64,000 nucleotides of DNA from Acidovorax sp. Leaf191 (lineage in GTDB: Bacteria > Pseudomonadota > Gammaproteobacteria > Burkholderiales > Burkholderiaceae_C), in contig NZ_LMPT01000023.1 of NCBI RefSeq assembly GCF_001424425.1, positions 102,514 through 166,513 of the forward strand, in the 5' to 3' direction. Of this stretch, positions 1-8,271 are shown piece by piece. The notes below the pieces were generated by a model. The model did no database searches. It was given only the letters and a program-made list of their open reading frames with translations, and was not told where the DNA came from. The translations under genes were made by a program, and so were the position numbers. The number at the start of each line of letters is the position of its first letter. Within the stretch, counting starts at the first letter, position 1.

Positions 1-437
1 GGATGCACCAGAAATCGGTACTCGTCGATCAGGTCCAGCGCATCCAGCGCCGCCGCGAGCTGGCCGCTGCCGAGCAGCACGCCAGCAGCTGTCGCGTCCT
101 TCAGCGCCTGCACCTGCTCTGGCAAGTCAGCACCGCCAGCGATGTGGTGGCTTTGGGTCCACGGGAAATCTTTGCGTGTGGACGAGACCACGTACTTCGG
201 CTTGGCCTCCAGCTTCACCGCCCACTCGCGCACGGCCGGCGGCGCCTGCACATCGCCACGCGCGACGCCCGGCCAGTAGCCCTCCATCATCTCGTAGGTG
301 ACGCGGCCCCAGAGCATTGCGCCGTGCTCGTCCATGAGCTGGGTGAAGAAGGCGTGTGTCTCGTCGTCGGCAATGCCCTCTTGGTGGTCGGCACAGCCGT
401 CCAGGGTGAGGTTGAGGCTGAAGGTGAGAAGTCCCAT
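1..437 (-). CDS. Dihydrofolate reductase family protein (RibD C-terminal type), partial
   Basis: The first 145 codons are visible; the C-terminus lies beyond the left edge. The protein opens with MGLLTFSLNLTLDG, has a GRVTYEM segment near residues 44-50 and a glycine-rich LLGSGQLAAAL stretch near 121-131. This is the usual order in the RibD_C/DHFR-like reductase family, which binds NADPH; most single-domain members have no assigned substrate. The ATG is preceded by GGAG at 8 nt, supporting this start. The gene stands alone here, with 152 bp to the next gene. Family call is secure, physiological role unknown. Confidence 0.8.
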   Translation of the reverse strand, partial: MGLLTFSLNLTLDGCADHQEGIADDETHAFFTQLMDEHGAMLWGRVTYEMMEGYWPGVARGDVQAPPAVREWAVKLEAKPKYVVSSTRKDFPWTQSHHIAGGADLPEQVQALKDATAAGVLLGSGQLAAALDALDLIDEYRFLVH

Positions 438-589
438 GGGATGTCTCCGCGTTGGGTGATCAGGTGTTCAGAGCCGCTGTCTAGCAATTGCGGCCACTGC
501 TGCGCTCTTGTGTCTTTTCCCTCGTTGCTGCACACACCACTTGTGGGTGCTGACCCATCGCTGGTGCCGGGCCGCAGGTTCGGCTGCAC

Positions 590-799
590 TCATTCCTTGA
601 GGCTCACCCCCAGGTTGTCCAGTTTTTTCGCATACGAGTCTCTGCGTTTTACCGCCTTTGCAGCGGTTTCGACCGCAGCTTGGATGGCCCTGGGGCCCTT
701 GTTCTCCGCAGCTTTGATCAATCCGAGCTTGTGAGCGGCATCTGCCTGAGCCCGTCTGAACGTGGCAATGAGTTCGGAATGTGCAACGGATGAATTCAC
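590..799 (-). CDS. Small Ala/Lys-rich hypothetical protein
   Basis: A 69-residue protein from a GTG start preceded by GGGAG at a 5-nt spacing. The frame is open further upstream, but that part overlaps the neighbouring gene and reads like non-coding sequence. The product looks almost entirely helical, is rich in Ala, Lys and Arg, and ends LGVSLKE. It lies 32 bp downstream of the 137-residue gene on the same strand and is probably cotranscribed with it. I recognise no domain. A small helical partner or antitoxin-like protein is possible but not supported by any motif. Confidence 0.45.
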   Translation of the reverse strand: MNSSVAHSELIATFRRAQADAAHKLGLIKAAENKGPRAIQAAVETAAKAVKRRDSYAKKLDNLGVSLKE

Positions 800-831
800 A
801 GGTACTCCCACATCAATCGGCGCAGTTGGCC

Positions 832-1245
832 TCAAAGCTTGACGCTGGTGCGCAGCAAGGCTGTCCTCAACTCGCGAGTCGCAGACTTCGACACATCCAC
901 CTGTTGAACGGCCAGGTCGAACGGTGAGCCTGGCTTGATATTCGAAGGCAGTATCTTTTTTGCTGGAAGCTTGGAGGGGTAGGTGCCCTGGCCCGGACAC
1001 ATGCGAACGGAAAACCCGAATTCTTCGAGTGCACCCTTCGCATACAGCTCTGCCAATTGTTGGAACGTCACGAAAGTTGAACGTTTGACGTCCCTGTGTC
1101 CAGGCTCCTGGATGTCACGAACGATCTCGAATTTACCCAGCGAATCTCGCTGCGTATCGGTGAACGGGTGCAGCAAGAACGTCTGACGAACGCCATCCTT
1201 CTTGGACACCAGCGTGTGCTCCACGGCTATATCTGTTAACAGCAT
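832..1245 (-). CDS. Hypothetical protein (137 aa)
   Basis: The ATG is preceded by AAGGAAAT, a good ribosome binding site. The protein is soluble with mixed charge, has no signal peptide or membrane segment, and ends with a Ser/Thr/Leu-rich tail. I recognise no family. It appears to be the first gene of a two-gene unit with the 69-residue gene downstream. Base composition of this stretch is visibly more AT-rich than the genes further right, which together with the lack of recognisable family suggests an accessory insertion. Real gene likely; function unknown. Confidence 0.55.
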   Translation of the reverse strand: MLLTDIAVEHTLVSKKDGVRQTFLLHPFTDTQRDSLGKFEIVRDIQEPGHRDVKRSTFVTFQQLAELYAKGALEEFGFSVRMCPGQGTYPSKLPAKKILPSNIKPGSPFDLAVQQVDVSKSATRELRTALLRTSVKL

Positions 1246-1272
1246 TTATTTCCTTGCAAAGCGCCATCTGTC

Positions 1273-1311
1273 GCCATGGTTGCCATGGTTGCCTTGGTTG
1301 CCTTGGTTGCC
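1273..1311. repeat. 9-bp tandem repeat (GCCATGGTT / GCCTTGGTT)
   Basis: Four consecutive 9-bp units, two GCCATGGTT followed by two GCCTTGGTT, plus a final GCC. The array lies 28-66 bp upstream of the hypothetical gene that starts at 1245, so it may overlap its promoter. Copy number of such arrays can vary between strains. Confidence 0.7.
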
Positions 1312-1473
1312 AAAGTCGCAGACCCTGTTGAATCAGATCAGCTTGGAGCAGTCTTCGACGCCCAGTCTTTGGCGGACCGCATGGGGCCGATGCGGGAAGT
1401 CTACCCACTCACTGTGGCGTTGAGTCAAGACGCAACGGTCCAGCGTGCACCGGCATGCCGCGATCACCCGGCA

Positions 1474-1500
1474 AGAAAAAACCGCGCCTCAGCGCGGTTC
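1474..1500 (-). terminator. Rho-independent terminator of the 1542-2033 gene
   Basis: On the minus strand the arms ACCGCGC and GCGCGGT pair around a 4-nt loop and are followed by a run of six T residues. It sits about 40 bp past the stop codon of the membrane protein gene. Confidence 0.75.
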
Positions 1501-1541
1501 TGGTGTTTCTGAGCCCGGCGCAATGTCCAGTGCTGTTGCGG

Positions 1542-2033
1542 TCAAAACTGCCGAAACGCCTTCAGTTCCGCCCCGATCCGCTCGAACTCCGCCATGAGCT
1601 GCGGTGTCGCGCCGTAGAACACCGTGAACTTGCCCGCCAGCGTCCGCACATACAGCCGCGGCGCAATCAACCAGCTCAAGCCCGGCACGCGGATCAGGCG
1701 CACGTAGGCCAGGTCGTCGAAAGCCATGGACTTGTCCCACACCCAGCGCTGGTGCAGGCCGCTGGGGGTGATACGGGTGCGGCTGACCATGATGCTCCAC
1801 CAGGTCCAGGCCATCAGCAACAGGCCGGCGATGAACCACCCCGTGCCGTTGCTCACGCCGCTGCCCAGGGCGCCGCGCGACCACAGCTGGTAGAACCACA
1901 GGGTGCAGCCGCCCACGATCAGCGTGGCAAACGCCCGGAAGGTGGGCGAGAACGCCGCGCCGTTCACTTCACCGTCTTTCGGGGCAAAGCGAAACGGCTC
2001 CATCAGGGGCTGCGGCGTGATGTTCATCAGCAT
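1542..2033 (-). CDS. Two-TM membrane protein with a PH-like C-terminal region
   Basis: 163 residues from the ATG that has AAGGTGG 8 nt upstream; a longer open frame exists but overlaps the dctM end and is Pro/Arg noise. Two hydrophobic segments (about 35-51 and 62-83) are followed by a beta-rich region with alternating aromatics (LHQRWVWDKS, RLYVRTLAGKFTVFYG) of the kind seen in small PH-like membrane proteins. It is 37 bp from dctM and on the same strand, so it may be the last gene of that unit; a clear terminator follows it. Function unknown. Confidence 0.65.
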   Translation of the reverse strand: MLMNITPQPLMEPFRFAPKDGEVNGAAFSPTFRAFATLIVGGCTLWFYQLWSRGALGSGVSNGTGWFIAGLLLMAWTWWSIMVSRTRITPSGLHQRWVWDKSMAFDDLAYVRLIRVPGLSWLIAPRLYVRTLAGKFTVFYGATPQLMAEFERIGAELKAFRQF

Positions 2034-2070
2034 GCGCAGGCCACCTTGGTTCGTGCGATCACGGATGCCA

Positions 2071-3609
2071 TCACTTGGCAGGCTCGGCCGGCGCTGCCGC
2101 GGGGTCTGCCGGCGTGGCAGGCTCGGCGGGTGGGGTGGCGGAGTCGCCAAAGGGGTTCTCGCCGCCCGACGATGACTCTTCGCTGCGCATGTCGTCCACC
2201 GGCACTTCGATCTGCACCTTGTCGGTGTCGATCACCTCGGCCTTGGGCAGGAACATCGTCACGGTCTGGGGCACGAAGATCACGATGGCCACCAGCAGCA
2301 GCTGCATGATCACCCAGGGGATCGCGCCCATGTAGATGTCGCTGGACAGCACGGGCTTGGGAATGCGGCCTTCCTTGAACAGCGTGTTGGCAATGCCGCG
2401 CAGGTAGAACAGCGCAAAGCCGAAGGGCGGGTGCATGAAGCTCGTTTGCATGTTCACGCACAGCAGCACGCCGAACCAGATCAGGTCGATGCCGAGCTTG
2501 TCGGCCACCGGGCCCAGCATGGGCAGGATGATGAAGGCGATCTCGAAGAAGTCGAGGAAGAACGCCAGGAAGAAGATGAACAGGTTGACGGCGATCAGGA
2601 AGCCGACCTGGCCGCCGGGCAGGCCCGAGAGCATGTGCTCGACCCACTTGGCACCGTCCACGCCCTGGAACACCATCGAGAACACCCGGGCACCGATCAG
2701 GATGAAGACGACCATGGCCGTGAGCCGCATCGTGCCTTGCATGGCCTCCCACATCAGCGACAAGGTCAGGCGCTTGTGGATGGCCGCCAGCAGCATGGCG
2801 CCGACCACGCCCATGGCACCGGCTTCGGTGGGGGTGGCGATGGCGGTGTCGATACCGGGCAGGCCGCCCATGGAGCCCAGCACCGCAAAGATCAGCAGCG
2901 CCGACGGGATGATGCCGCGCAGGCACTTGAGCCAGAGCTTGGCGCCCGACATGGTGCGCGCTTCCTTCGGAATGCCCGGCAGGTAGTGCGGCTTGAACAC
3001 GCCCAGGAAGAACGTGTAGCCCGCGAAGATCAGCACCTGCAGGATGGAAGGGCCCCAGGCGCCGCGGTACATGTCGCCCACCGAGCGGCCGAGCTGGTCG
3101 GCCATGACGATCAGCACGAGCGACGGCGGCACCAGCTGCGTGATGGTGCCCGAGGCGGCCAGCACGCCGGTGGCGTAGCGCATGTTGTAGCCGTAGCGGA
3201 TCATCACCGGCAGCGAGATCAGCGCCATGGCGATCACCTGGCCGGCCACGGTGCCGGTGATGGCGCCGAGGATGAAGCCCACGATGATGACCGAGTAGCC
3301 CAGGCCGCCGCGCACGGTGCCGAAGAGCTGGCCCATCGAGTCGAGCATGTCTTCGGCCAGGCCGCACTTCTCCAGGATCGCGCCCATGAAGGTGAAGAAC
3401 GGGATCGCCAGCAGCAGCTCGTTGGACAGGATGCCGAAGATGTTGATGGGCAGGTTGGCCATGAAGACGGGCGGGAACCACCCCATCTCGATGGCGAAGA
3501 AGCCCGACGCCAGCCCCAGGGCCGCGAGTGAGAAGGCGACCGGGAAGCCGATCAGCATCACCACCACCAGCCCCGCGAACATGATCGGGGCGAAGTTTTC
3601 CATGTGCAT
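2071..3609 (-). CDS. dctM: TRAP transporter large permease (DctM)
   Basis: 512 residues with about twelve hydrophobic segments and DctM signatures such as IPFFTFMGAILEKCG and FFLDFFEIAFIILPMLGPV. DctM is the ion-coupled channel subunit of TRAP carriers, which import organic acids or similar solutes handed over by a periplasmic binding protein. The family member resembles the mannitol/chloroaromatic-type subgroup, but substrate cannot be read from the sequence. The last 50 or so residues are an unusual hydrophilic tail of Pro-Ala-Glu repeats (PAEPATPADPAAAPAEPAK). It lies 122 bp downstream of dctQ. No dctP binding-protein gene is nearby. Confidence 0.93.
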   Translation of the reverse strand: MHMENFAPIMFAGLVVVMLIGFPVAFSLAALGLASGFFAIEMGWFPPVFMANLPINIFGILSNELLLAIPFFTFMGAILEKCGLAEDMLDSMGQLFGTVRGGLGYSVIIVGFILGAITGTVAGQVIAMALISLPVMIRYGYNMRYATGVLAASGTITQLVPPSLVLIVMADQLGRSVGDMYRGAWGPSILQVLIFAGYTFFLGVFKPHYLPGIPKEARTMSGAKLWLKCLRGIIPSALLIFAVLGSMGGLPGIDTAIATPTEAGAMGVVGAMLLAAIHKRLTLSLMWEAMQGTMRLTAMVVFILIGARVFSMVFQGVDGAKWVEHMLSGLPGGQVGFLIAVNLFIFFLAFFLDFFEIAFIILPMLGPVADKLGIDLIWFGVLLCVNMQTSFMHPPFGFALFYLRGIANTLFKEGRIPKPVLSSDIYMGAIPWVIMQLLLVAIVIFVPQTVTMFLPKAEVIDTDKVQIEVPVDDMRSEESSSGGENPFGDSATPPAEPATPADPAAAPAEPAK

Positions 3610-3731
3610 TTTGTTGTTCCTGAAATTCCGGGAGTGAGAGCGCGGCAGGCCGTCCTAGCAAGCGGGGCCGGGGTGCCGCGGGGTCTTCTTCATGGCGCGT
3701 CCTGGAGGGGGCGGCCCAAGGAGCGGGATGC

Positions 3732-4271
3732 TTACTGCACCGGCTTTTCGTAGTGGGTGTTCATCTGGTAGATGCCGCGCAGGTAGGCCACGCGCTTGAT
3801 GATCTCGGCCAGGCCCTGCAGGACCATCAGGGTGAAGCCGACGGGCATCAGGATGATGGCGGGCCAGCGGATCAGGCCGCCGGAGTTGCCCGACATCTCG
3901 CCTGACAGGAAGGCGCGCTCGAACAGGGGCCAGCTCAGGTAGGCGATGAGCGCCATGGCAGGCAGCAGGAACAGCGCCAGGCCCATGATGTCCACATACA
4001 CCTGCTTGTTGCCGCGCAGCTTGCCGTAGATGATGTCCACGCGCACATGCTCGTTGAGCATCAGCACGAAGGGCGCGCCCAGCATGACGGTGGCGGCAAA
4101 CAGGTACCACTGGATCTCGAGCCAGGCGTTGGAGCTCATGTCGATGCCGTAGCGCACGAAGGCGTTGCCGGCAGAGATGAGGGCGGCGGCGAGGACGGTC
4201 CAGGTGGCGATCTTGCTGAGCTTGCTGGAAATCCAGTCCATGCCCAAGGCCAATTTGAGAAGTGCTGACAC
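3732..4271 (-). CDS. dctQ: TRAP transporter small permease (DctQ)
   Basis: 179 residues with four hydrophobic segments and the DctQ-type motif LNEHVRVDIIYGKL in the middle. It forms the membrane complex with DctM. The start is GTG, set by CAGGAGA 6 nt upstream. It is the first gene of the leftward dctQ-dctM unit. TRAP operons usually carry the solute-binding protein dctP next to these genes, but upstream there is only a regulator tied to the tup operon, so the partner must be encoded elsewhere. Confidence 0.9.
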   Translation of the reverse strand: MSALLKLALGMDWISSKLSKIATWTVLAAALISAGNAFVRYGIDMSSNAWLEIQWYLFAATVMLGAPFVLMLNEHVRVDIIYGKLRGNKQVYVDIMGLALFLLPAMALIAYLSWPLFERAFLSGEMSGNSGGLIRWPAIILMPVGFTLMVLQGLAEIIKRVAYLRGIYQMNTHYEKPVQ

Positions 4272-4524
4272 GTTGTGTCTCCTGAGTATGAAAATGGGGC
4301 GGGCCCAATGCGCTGCCGGGCCCGAGGGTGTCTGAAAGTAACGCGCATCCTACTCCCCAAGCGCTGAAGAAAGCCTGACGCGCCGACATGGGGTTTTCCT
4401 CAGGGTCGGGCCCCTTCATCGGCGCTTTCCGAGGCTTTGCGCGCCGGTATCCCCACACCATTTTCCCTCTTGGCACCACCCCCGCAGCATGCGCTTGTGC
4501 GGCATGCGCTGCCTGTATGCGTTC

Positions 4525-5649
4525 TCAGGCCGCCTGGGCGCGGGAGGCGCGCTTGGGCTTGGCAAAGCGCCACCAGGGCAGCACCCGGCTCATCGCCAGC
4601 ACCTCGCCGCAGCGCAGCGGCGTGTAGCCCGGCAGCCCGGCCATCTGCTGCAGCCAGTCGGGCGTCTGCAGCAGGGTGCGCAGGGCCAGGGTGGCGGGCT
4701 GGTCCAGGCTCGCCTTGAGGCAGGCCAGGTGGTAGCGCTCGCGCACCAGCGGCACAAAGCCCAGGCCGCGCGCCCGCGCCGCCAGCTCGATGCCCACGCC
4801 CACATCGGCCGCGCCGGCGGCCACGGCCTGCGCCACCGCGGTGTGCGATGGCTCGTCGGACGCATAGCCGGTCAGCGCGCCCGGTGCCAGCCCGTCCTGC
4901 GCCAGCAGCTCGTCGATGAGCACGCGCGTGCCGGAGCCCAGCGGCCGGTTCACGAACCGTGCCCCGGTGCGGGCCACGTCGGCCAGGGTGTTCAACTGCA
5001 GCGGGTTGCCCGGCGCGACGATGAGGCCCTGCGTGCGCTGGGCAAAGCCGATGACCTTGTGCAGGCCCGGCTGCAGCAGGGGCTGGTAGGTGCGCGCGGT
5101 CAGCGACTCGGCCTGGGCGTTCTCCACCGTGTGGAAACCCGCCAGCGTGCAGCGCCCTTCATTGAGCGCGCGGATCGCATCCACGCTGCCCGTGAAGCGG
5201 ATGTCCAGGTGCAGCCCGCCGGTGCGCCCCGGTGTGGCCGCATGCGCCCGCAGTGCGGCCAGCGCGTCGTCGTGGCTGGCGTACAGCGTGAGCACGTGGG
5301 CCTGCGGGTCGAAGGCCACGGCGAACGCGCGCTCCAGGTCCGCATGCAGTGCCGCGATCTGCGGCGCCAGGCGGGCCTGGGCCTGCCGCTCGGCCCACAG
5401 CAGCTTGGTGCCGAACTCGCTGAGCTGGGCGGACTGCCCCTTGCCCCAGATGATCAGCTCGCCGCCCAACTGCTCTTCCCAGCGCTTGAGCGCACCCCAG
5501 ACATGGCGGTAGGACAGGTCGAGCGCACGCGCCGCGCCCGAGATGGAGCCGTGCTCCGCCACGGCCTGCAGCAGTTCCGGCAAGGGGTTGCGAATGAGTG
5601 CGGTGCCCGCGTCGCGGCTCAGCGTGTAGTGGAGTTGGACCCTATGCAC
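4525..5649 (-). CDS. Tungstate/molybdate-type regulator: ModE-like HTH fused to a ligand-binding (PBP-like) domain
   Basis: 374 residues. The N-terminus (about 20-90) is a LysR/ModE-type winged helix (LLQAVAEHGSISGAARALDLSYRHVWGAL). From about residue 110 it resembles a type-2 periplasmic binding domain as in TupA/ModA (NRPLGSGTRVLIDELL, GAADVGVGIELAAR) and replaces the Mop/TOBE oxyanion domains of classical ModE. It would be a cytoplasmic one-component sensor. It is divergent from tupB, with only 10 bp between the two annotated starts. The start is GTG. The fold call is confident; the ligand (tungstate) is inferred from the neighbour. Confidence 0.8.
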   Translation of the reverse strand: MHRVQLHYTLSRDAGTALIRNPLPELLQAVAEHGSISGAARALDLSYRHVWGALKRWEEQLGGELIIWGKGQSAQLSEFGTKLLWAERQAQARLAPQIAALHADLERAFAVAFDPQAHVLTLYASHDDALAALRAHAATPGRTGGLHLDIRFTGSVDAIRALNEGRCTLAGFHTVENAQAESLTARTYQPLLQPGLHKVIGFAQRTQGLIVAPGNPLQLNTLADVARTGARFVNRPLGSGTRVLIDELLAQDGLAPGALTGYASDEPSHTAVAQAVAAGAADVGVGIELAARARGLGFVPLVRERYHLACLKASLDQPATLALRTLLQTPDWLQQMAGLPGYTPLRCGEVLAMSRVLPWWRFAKPKRASRAQAA

Positions 5650-5704
5650 AGGATTTCATATGGCTGGATATTGGCAGGGTGCCTACGATAGCCCAATTCA
5701 ATAT
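5650..5704. promoter_or_regulatory. AT-rich divergent control region of the tup operon
   Basis: This short stretch is the only AT-rich DNA between the divergent regulator and tupB (CATATGG, GGATATTGG and CCAATTCAATATATG occur in it). It contains imperfect inverted arms (CATAT ... ATATG) and could hold the operator and both promoters. If so, tupB translation probably starts at the ATG at 5705 rather than at 5660. No clean ModE-type palindrome is present, so this is only a candidate. Confidence 0.35.
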
Positions 5705-6442
5705 ATGTCCACGCTGACCGAAAGCGCGAGCACAGCGCTGCAACTCACCCTCTCCTTCGACCCGGTCCTGTGGGCCATCGTGGGCCGCTCCCTGTCGGTC
5801 AGCGCCACCGCCTGCCTGCTGGCCTGCGGCCTGGGGCTGGTGCTGGGGGCATGGCTCGGGGTGGCGCGGTTTGCGGGGCGCGGCGCGGTCCTGGCCGTGC
5901 TCAACACCCTGCTGGCCGTGCCGTCCGTGGTGGTGGGGCTGGTGGTGTATCTGCTGCTGTCGCGCAGCGGGCCGCTCGGGTCCCTGGGCTGGCTGTTCAG
6001 CTTCAAGGCCATGGTGCTGGCCCAGGCCATCCTGGTGCTGCCGGTGGTCACCGCGCTCACGCGGCAGGCGGTGGAAGACGCCGAGCGCGCGCACGGCGAG
6101 CAGCTGCGCTCCCTGGGCGCGGGCACGCTACTGCGCAGCCTGCTGCTGGCGTGGGACGAGCGCTACGCGCTGCTCACCGTGCTGATCGCATCGTTCGGGC
6201 GCGCCATCTCGGAGGTGGGCGCCGTGATGATCGTTGGCGGCAACATCGACGGCTTCACCCGCGTCATGACCACCGCCATCGCGCTCGAGACCAGCAAGGG
6301 CGACCTGCCGCTGGCGCTGGCGCTGGGCATGCTCCTGCTGGCCGTGGTGCTGGCGCTCAACGTGGTCATCGCCCTGGTGCGCCGATGGCGCGAGCGGGTG
6401 GACGGTGCGGCCTCCGGCATGCCGGTGGGGGTGGCCGCATGA
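5660..6442 (+). CDS. tupB: Tungstate ABC transporter permease (TupB)
   Basis: 260 residues with five to six membrane spans and the permease loop EAA-like motif (EQLRSLGAGTLLRSLLLAWDERYALL), plus the TupB/ModB-type segment FGRAISEVGAVMIVGGNIDGFTRVMTTAI. It forms the inner-membrane channel for tungstate with TupC and TupA. The ATG at 5660 has AGGA 6 nt upstream; an internal ATG at 5705 would leave room for promoters. Its stop overlaps the tupC start (ATGA). The operon order tupB-tupC-tupA is used instead of the more common A-B-C. Confidence 0.88.
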   Translation: MAGYWQGAYDSPIQYMSTLTESASTALQLTLSFDPVLWAIVGRSLSVSATACLLACGLGLVLGAWLGVARFAGRGAVLAVLNTLLAVPSVVVGLVVYLLLSRSGPLGSLGWLFSFKAMVLAQAILVLPVVTALTRQAVEDAERAHGEQLRSLGAGTLLRSLLLAWDERYALLTVLIASFGRAISEVGAVMIVGGNIDGFTRVMTTAIALETSKGDLPLALALGMLLLAVVLALNVVIALVRRWRERVDGAASGMPVGVAA

Positions 6443-7224
6443 GCGCAGTGCACACCACCCAAGGCGTGGAGATGGCCGGCGCGCCAGGCCAGCCAGCCGC
6501 CAACGACGGCGCCCCGTGGGTGGACCTGCGCCACGTCTCGGTGCGCTATGGCGCCGTGGTGGCGCTGGCGAATGTCAGCCTGTGCATCGTGCCCGGCGAG
6601 CGCGTGGCCCTGGTGGGCGCCAACGGCAGCGGCAAGAGCACGCTGCTGCGCGTGCTGCACGGCCTGGCCGATGCCAACGGCGGCGGAGGCCTGCACTGCA
6701 ACCGCACGCTGCGCCAGGCCATGCTGTTCCAGCGGCCGCACATGCTGCGCACCAGCGCCCTGAACAACGTGGCGCTGGCCCTGTGGCTGCGCGGCACGCG
6801 CTGGCGCGATGCCCGGTTGGCCGCGCTCACGGCGCTGCAGCGCGTGGGTCTGCAGGGCATCGCCGCGCAGAACGCGCGCACCCTGTCGGGCGGGCAGCAG
6901 CAGCGGCTGGCGCTGGCCCGCGCCTGGGCGCTGCGGCCGGATGTGCTGCTGCTCGACGAGCCCACCGCCAGCCTGGACCCGCACGCCAAGCGCGAGGTCG
7001 AGGCCCTGATGGCCGACTTCGCCGCCAGCCACGGCGCTGGCGGTCCCGCCCACCCGGTGACCATGGTGTTCAGCAGCCACAACCTGGGCCAGGTCAAGCG
7101 CCTGGCCAGCCGCGTGATCTACATGGAACACGGCCGCCTGGTGGCCGACCTGCCGGTGCACGACTTCTTCAACGGCCCCCTGCCCGAGGCCGCCCGTCTG
7201 TTTGTCAAAGGAGAACTGGTATGA
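6439..7224 (+). CDS. tupC: Tungstate ABC transporter ATP-binding protein (TupC)
   Basis: 261 residues starting at the ATG inside the ATGA overlap with tupB. Walker A GANGSGKST is at 60-68, the signature LSGGQ at 149-153 and Walker B LLLDEP at about 170-175, followed by an H-loop (FSSHNLGQVKR). It drives tungstate import by ATP hydrolysis. It lacks the C-terminal TOBE domain found in ModC, which is typical of TupC. Its stop overlaps the tupA start. Confidence 0.9.
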   Translation: MSAVHTTQGVEMAGAPGQPAANDGAPWVDLRHVSVRYGAVVALANVSLCIVPGERVALVGANGSGKSTLLRVLHGLADANGGGGLHCNRTLRQAMLFQRPHMLRTSALNNVALALWLRGTRWRDARLAALTALQRVGLQGIAAQNARTLSGGQQQRLALARAWALRPDVLLLDEPTASLDPHAKREVEALMADFAASHGAGGPAHPVTMVFSSHNLGQVKRLASRVIYMEHGRLVADLPVHDFFNGPLPEAARLFVKGELV

Positions 7225-8135
7225 AAAGAACTGCCCCCCACGCTCGCCACCCCGTGCCGTCGCTGTCGCCCGAGGGCTCCGCTTTCTCGTCCCGGGGTGG
7301 CCCGGTGATGAAGAATTTCAAGCTTTTGGGCCCTGTACCGCGCATTCAGCAAGCGCTGGTAGCTATTATTTTTGTAGCGTCTGGCGCGGCTGCTGCGCAG
7401 AGCATCACGATGGCGTCCACCACATCTACCGAGCAGTCGGGGCTGTTCGGCCACCTGCTGCCCGAGTTCAAGAAGACCAGCGGCATCGACCTGAAGGTGG
7501 TGGCCCTGGGCACGGGCCAGGCGCTGGACATGGCGCGCCGGGGCGACGCCGACGTGCTGTTCGTGCACGACCAGGCAGCCGAGGAGAAATTCGTGGCCGA
7601 TGGCTGGGGCGTGAAGCGCTACCCCGTCATGTACAACGACTTCATCCTCGTCGGCCCCAAGGACGACCCGGCAGGCACGCGCGGCAAGGACATCGTGCAG
7701 GCGCTGCAAAAGCTCGCGGCGGGCAACGGCAACTTCGTCTCGCGCGGCGACAAGAGCGGCACGCACGCTGCCGAGCTGCGCTACTGGAAGCTTGCGGGCG
7801 CCGATGCCGCCAAGGGCAGCGGCTACAAGGAATGCGGCTGCGGTATGGGTCCCGCGCTCAACATCGCGGCGTCGAGCAACGCCTACGTGCTGGCCGACCG
7901 CGGCACCTGGCTCAACTTCAAGAACCGCGCCGACCTGGCCATCCTGGTCGAGGGCGACACCAAGCTCTTCAACCAGTACGGCGTGATGGTGGTCAACCCT
8001 GCCAAGCACCCGCACGTCAAGGCGCAGGACGCGCAGAAATTCGTCGACTGGGTCGTGTCGCCCGCGGGCCAGCAGGTCATCGCCAGCTACAAGATCGGCG
8101 GCGAGCAACTGTTCTTCCCGAACGCGAGCAAGTGA
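7221..8135 (+). CDS. tupA: Periplasmic tungstate-binding protein (TupA)
   Basis: 304 residues. The TupA hallmark STTSTEQSGLFGHLLPEF follows the signal peptide; RGDKSGTHAAELRYWKLAG is the second ligand-loop signature. Two starts are possible: the ATG at 7221, overlapping tupC with AAGGAG 8 nt upstream, and the ATG at 7308 (MKNFKLLG), which gives a normal signal peptide without the 29-residue extension. The signal peptide (about residues 30-58) ends at an AAAQ-type cleavage site. Part of its DNA is a copy of a dispersed repeat (7347-7380). A different repeat abuts the stop codon. Confidence 0.9.
   Translation: MKRTAPHARHPVPSLSPEGSAFSSRGGPVMKNFKLLGPVPRIQQALVAIIFVASGAAAAQSITMASTTSTEQSGLFGHLLPEFKKTSGIDLKVVALGTGQALDMARRGDADVLFVHDQAAEEKFVADGWGVKRYPVMYNDFILVGPKDDPAGTRGKDIVQALQKLAAGNGNFVSRGDKSGTHAAELRYWKLAGADAAKGSGYKECGCGMGPALNIAASSNAYVLADRGTWLNFKNRADLAILVEGDTKLFNQYGVMVVNPAKHPHVKAQDAQKFVDWVVSPAGQQVIASYKIGGEQLFFPNASK
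7347..7380. repeat. Dispersed palindromic repeat family A, copy 1 (inside tupA)
   Basis: Carries the half-element AAGCGCTGGTAGCTATTATT followed by TTTGTAGC. It is read in frame as the hydrophobic core of the TupA signal peptide. The same core (AAGCGCTAGCAGCTATCAA in consensus) recurs at seven other places in the window. Confidence 0.7.
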
Positions 8136-8230
8136 ACCCCCCTGAGGCGCTGCGCGCCATCCCGCCAGGGGGACGCCACCCGTGGCCCGGTGAAGCCGGC
8201 TCCACGGGGGCGCTGGCCTGCGGCGCGCCG
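8136..8230. repeat. Dispersed repeat family C, copy 1 (abuts tupA stop)
   Basis: Begins directly after the tupA TGA with a C-rich CCCCCTGAG segment, continues through GGGGGACGCC, then a hairpin around CCGG-TGAA-GCCGG flanked by GTGG and CCAC, and ends GGCGCTGG. The same succession follows the coxG stop at 25564. Copies of this kind are known to me as common intergenic elements in Comamonadaceae. The folding potential suggests a role in transcript ends. Confidence 0.7.
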
Positions 8231-8271
8231 CTCTGCTAACCCCCCGGGTGAAGGCATCGTCCGGTGGGGAC

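Noticed and set aside
5650..5704. A ModE-type palindrome in the tup promoter
   Set aside because: Only imperfect AT-rich arms are visible; nothing matches the clean arms found upstream of modA.
5770..7224. A fused TupB/TupC protein from one long frame
   Set aside because: The first part of that frame is TupB in the wrong frame; TupC starts at its own ATG in the ATGA overlap.
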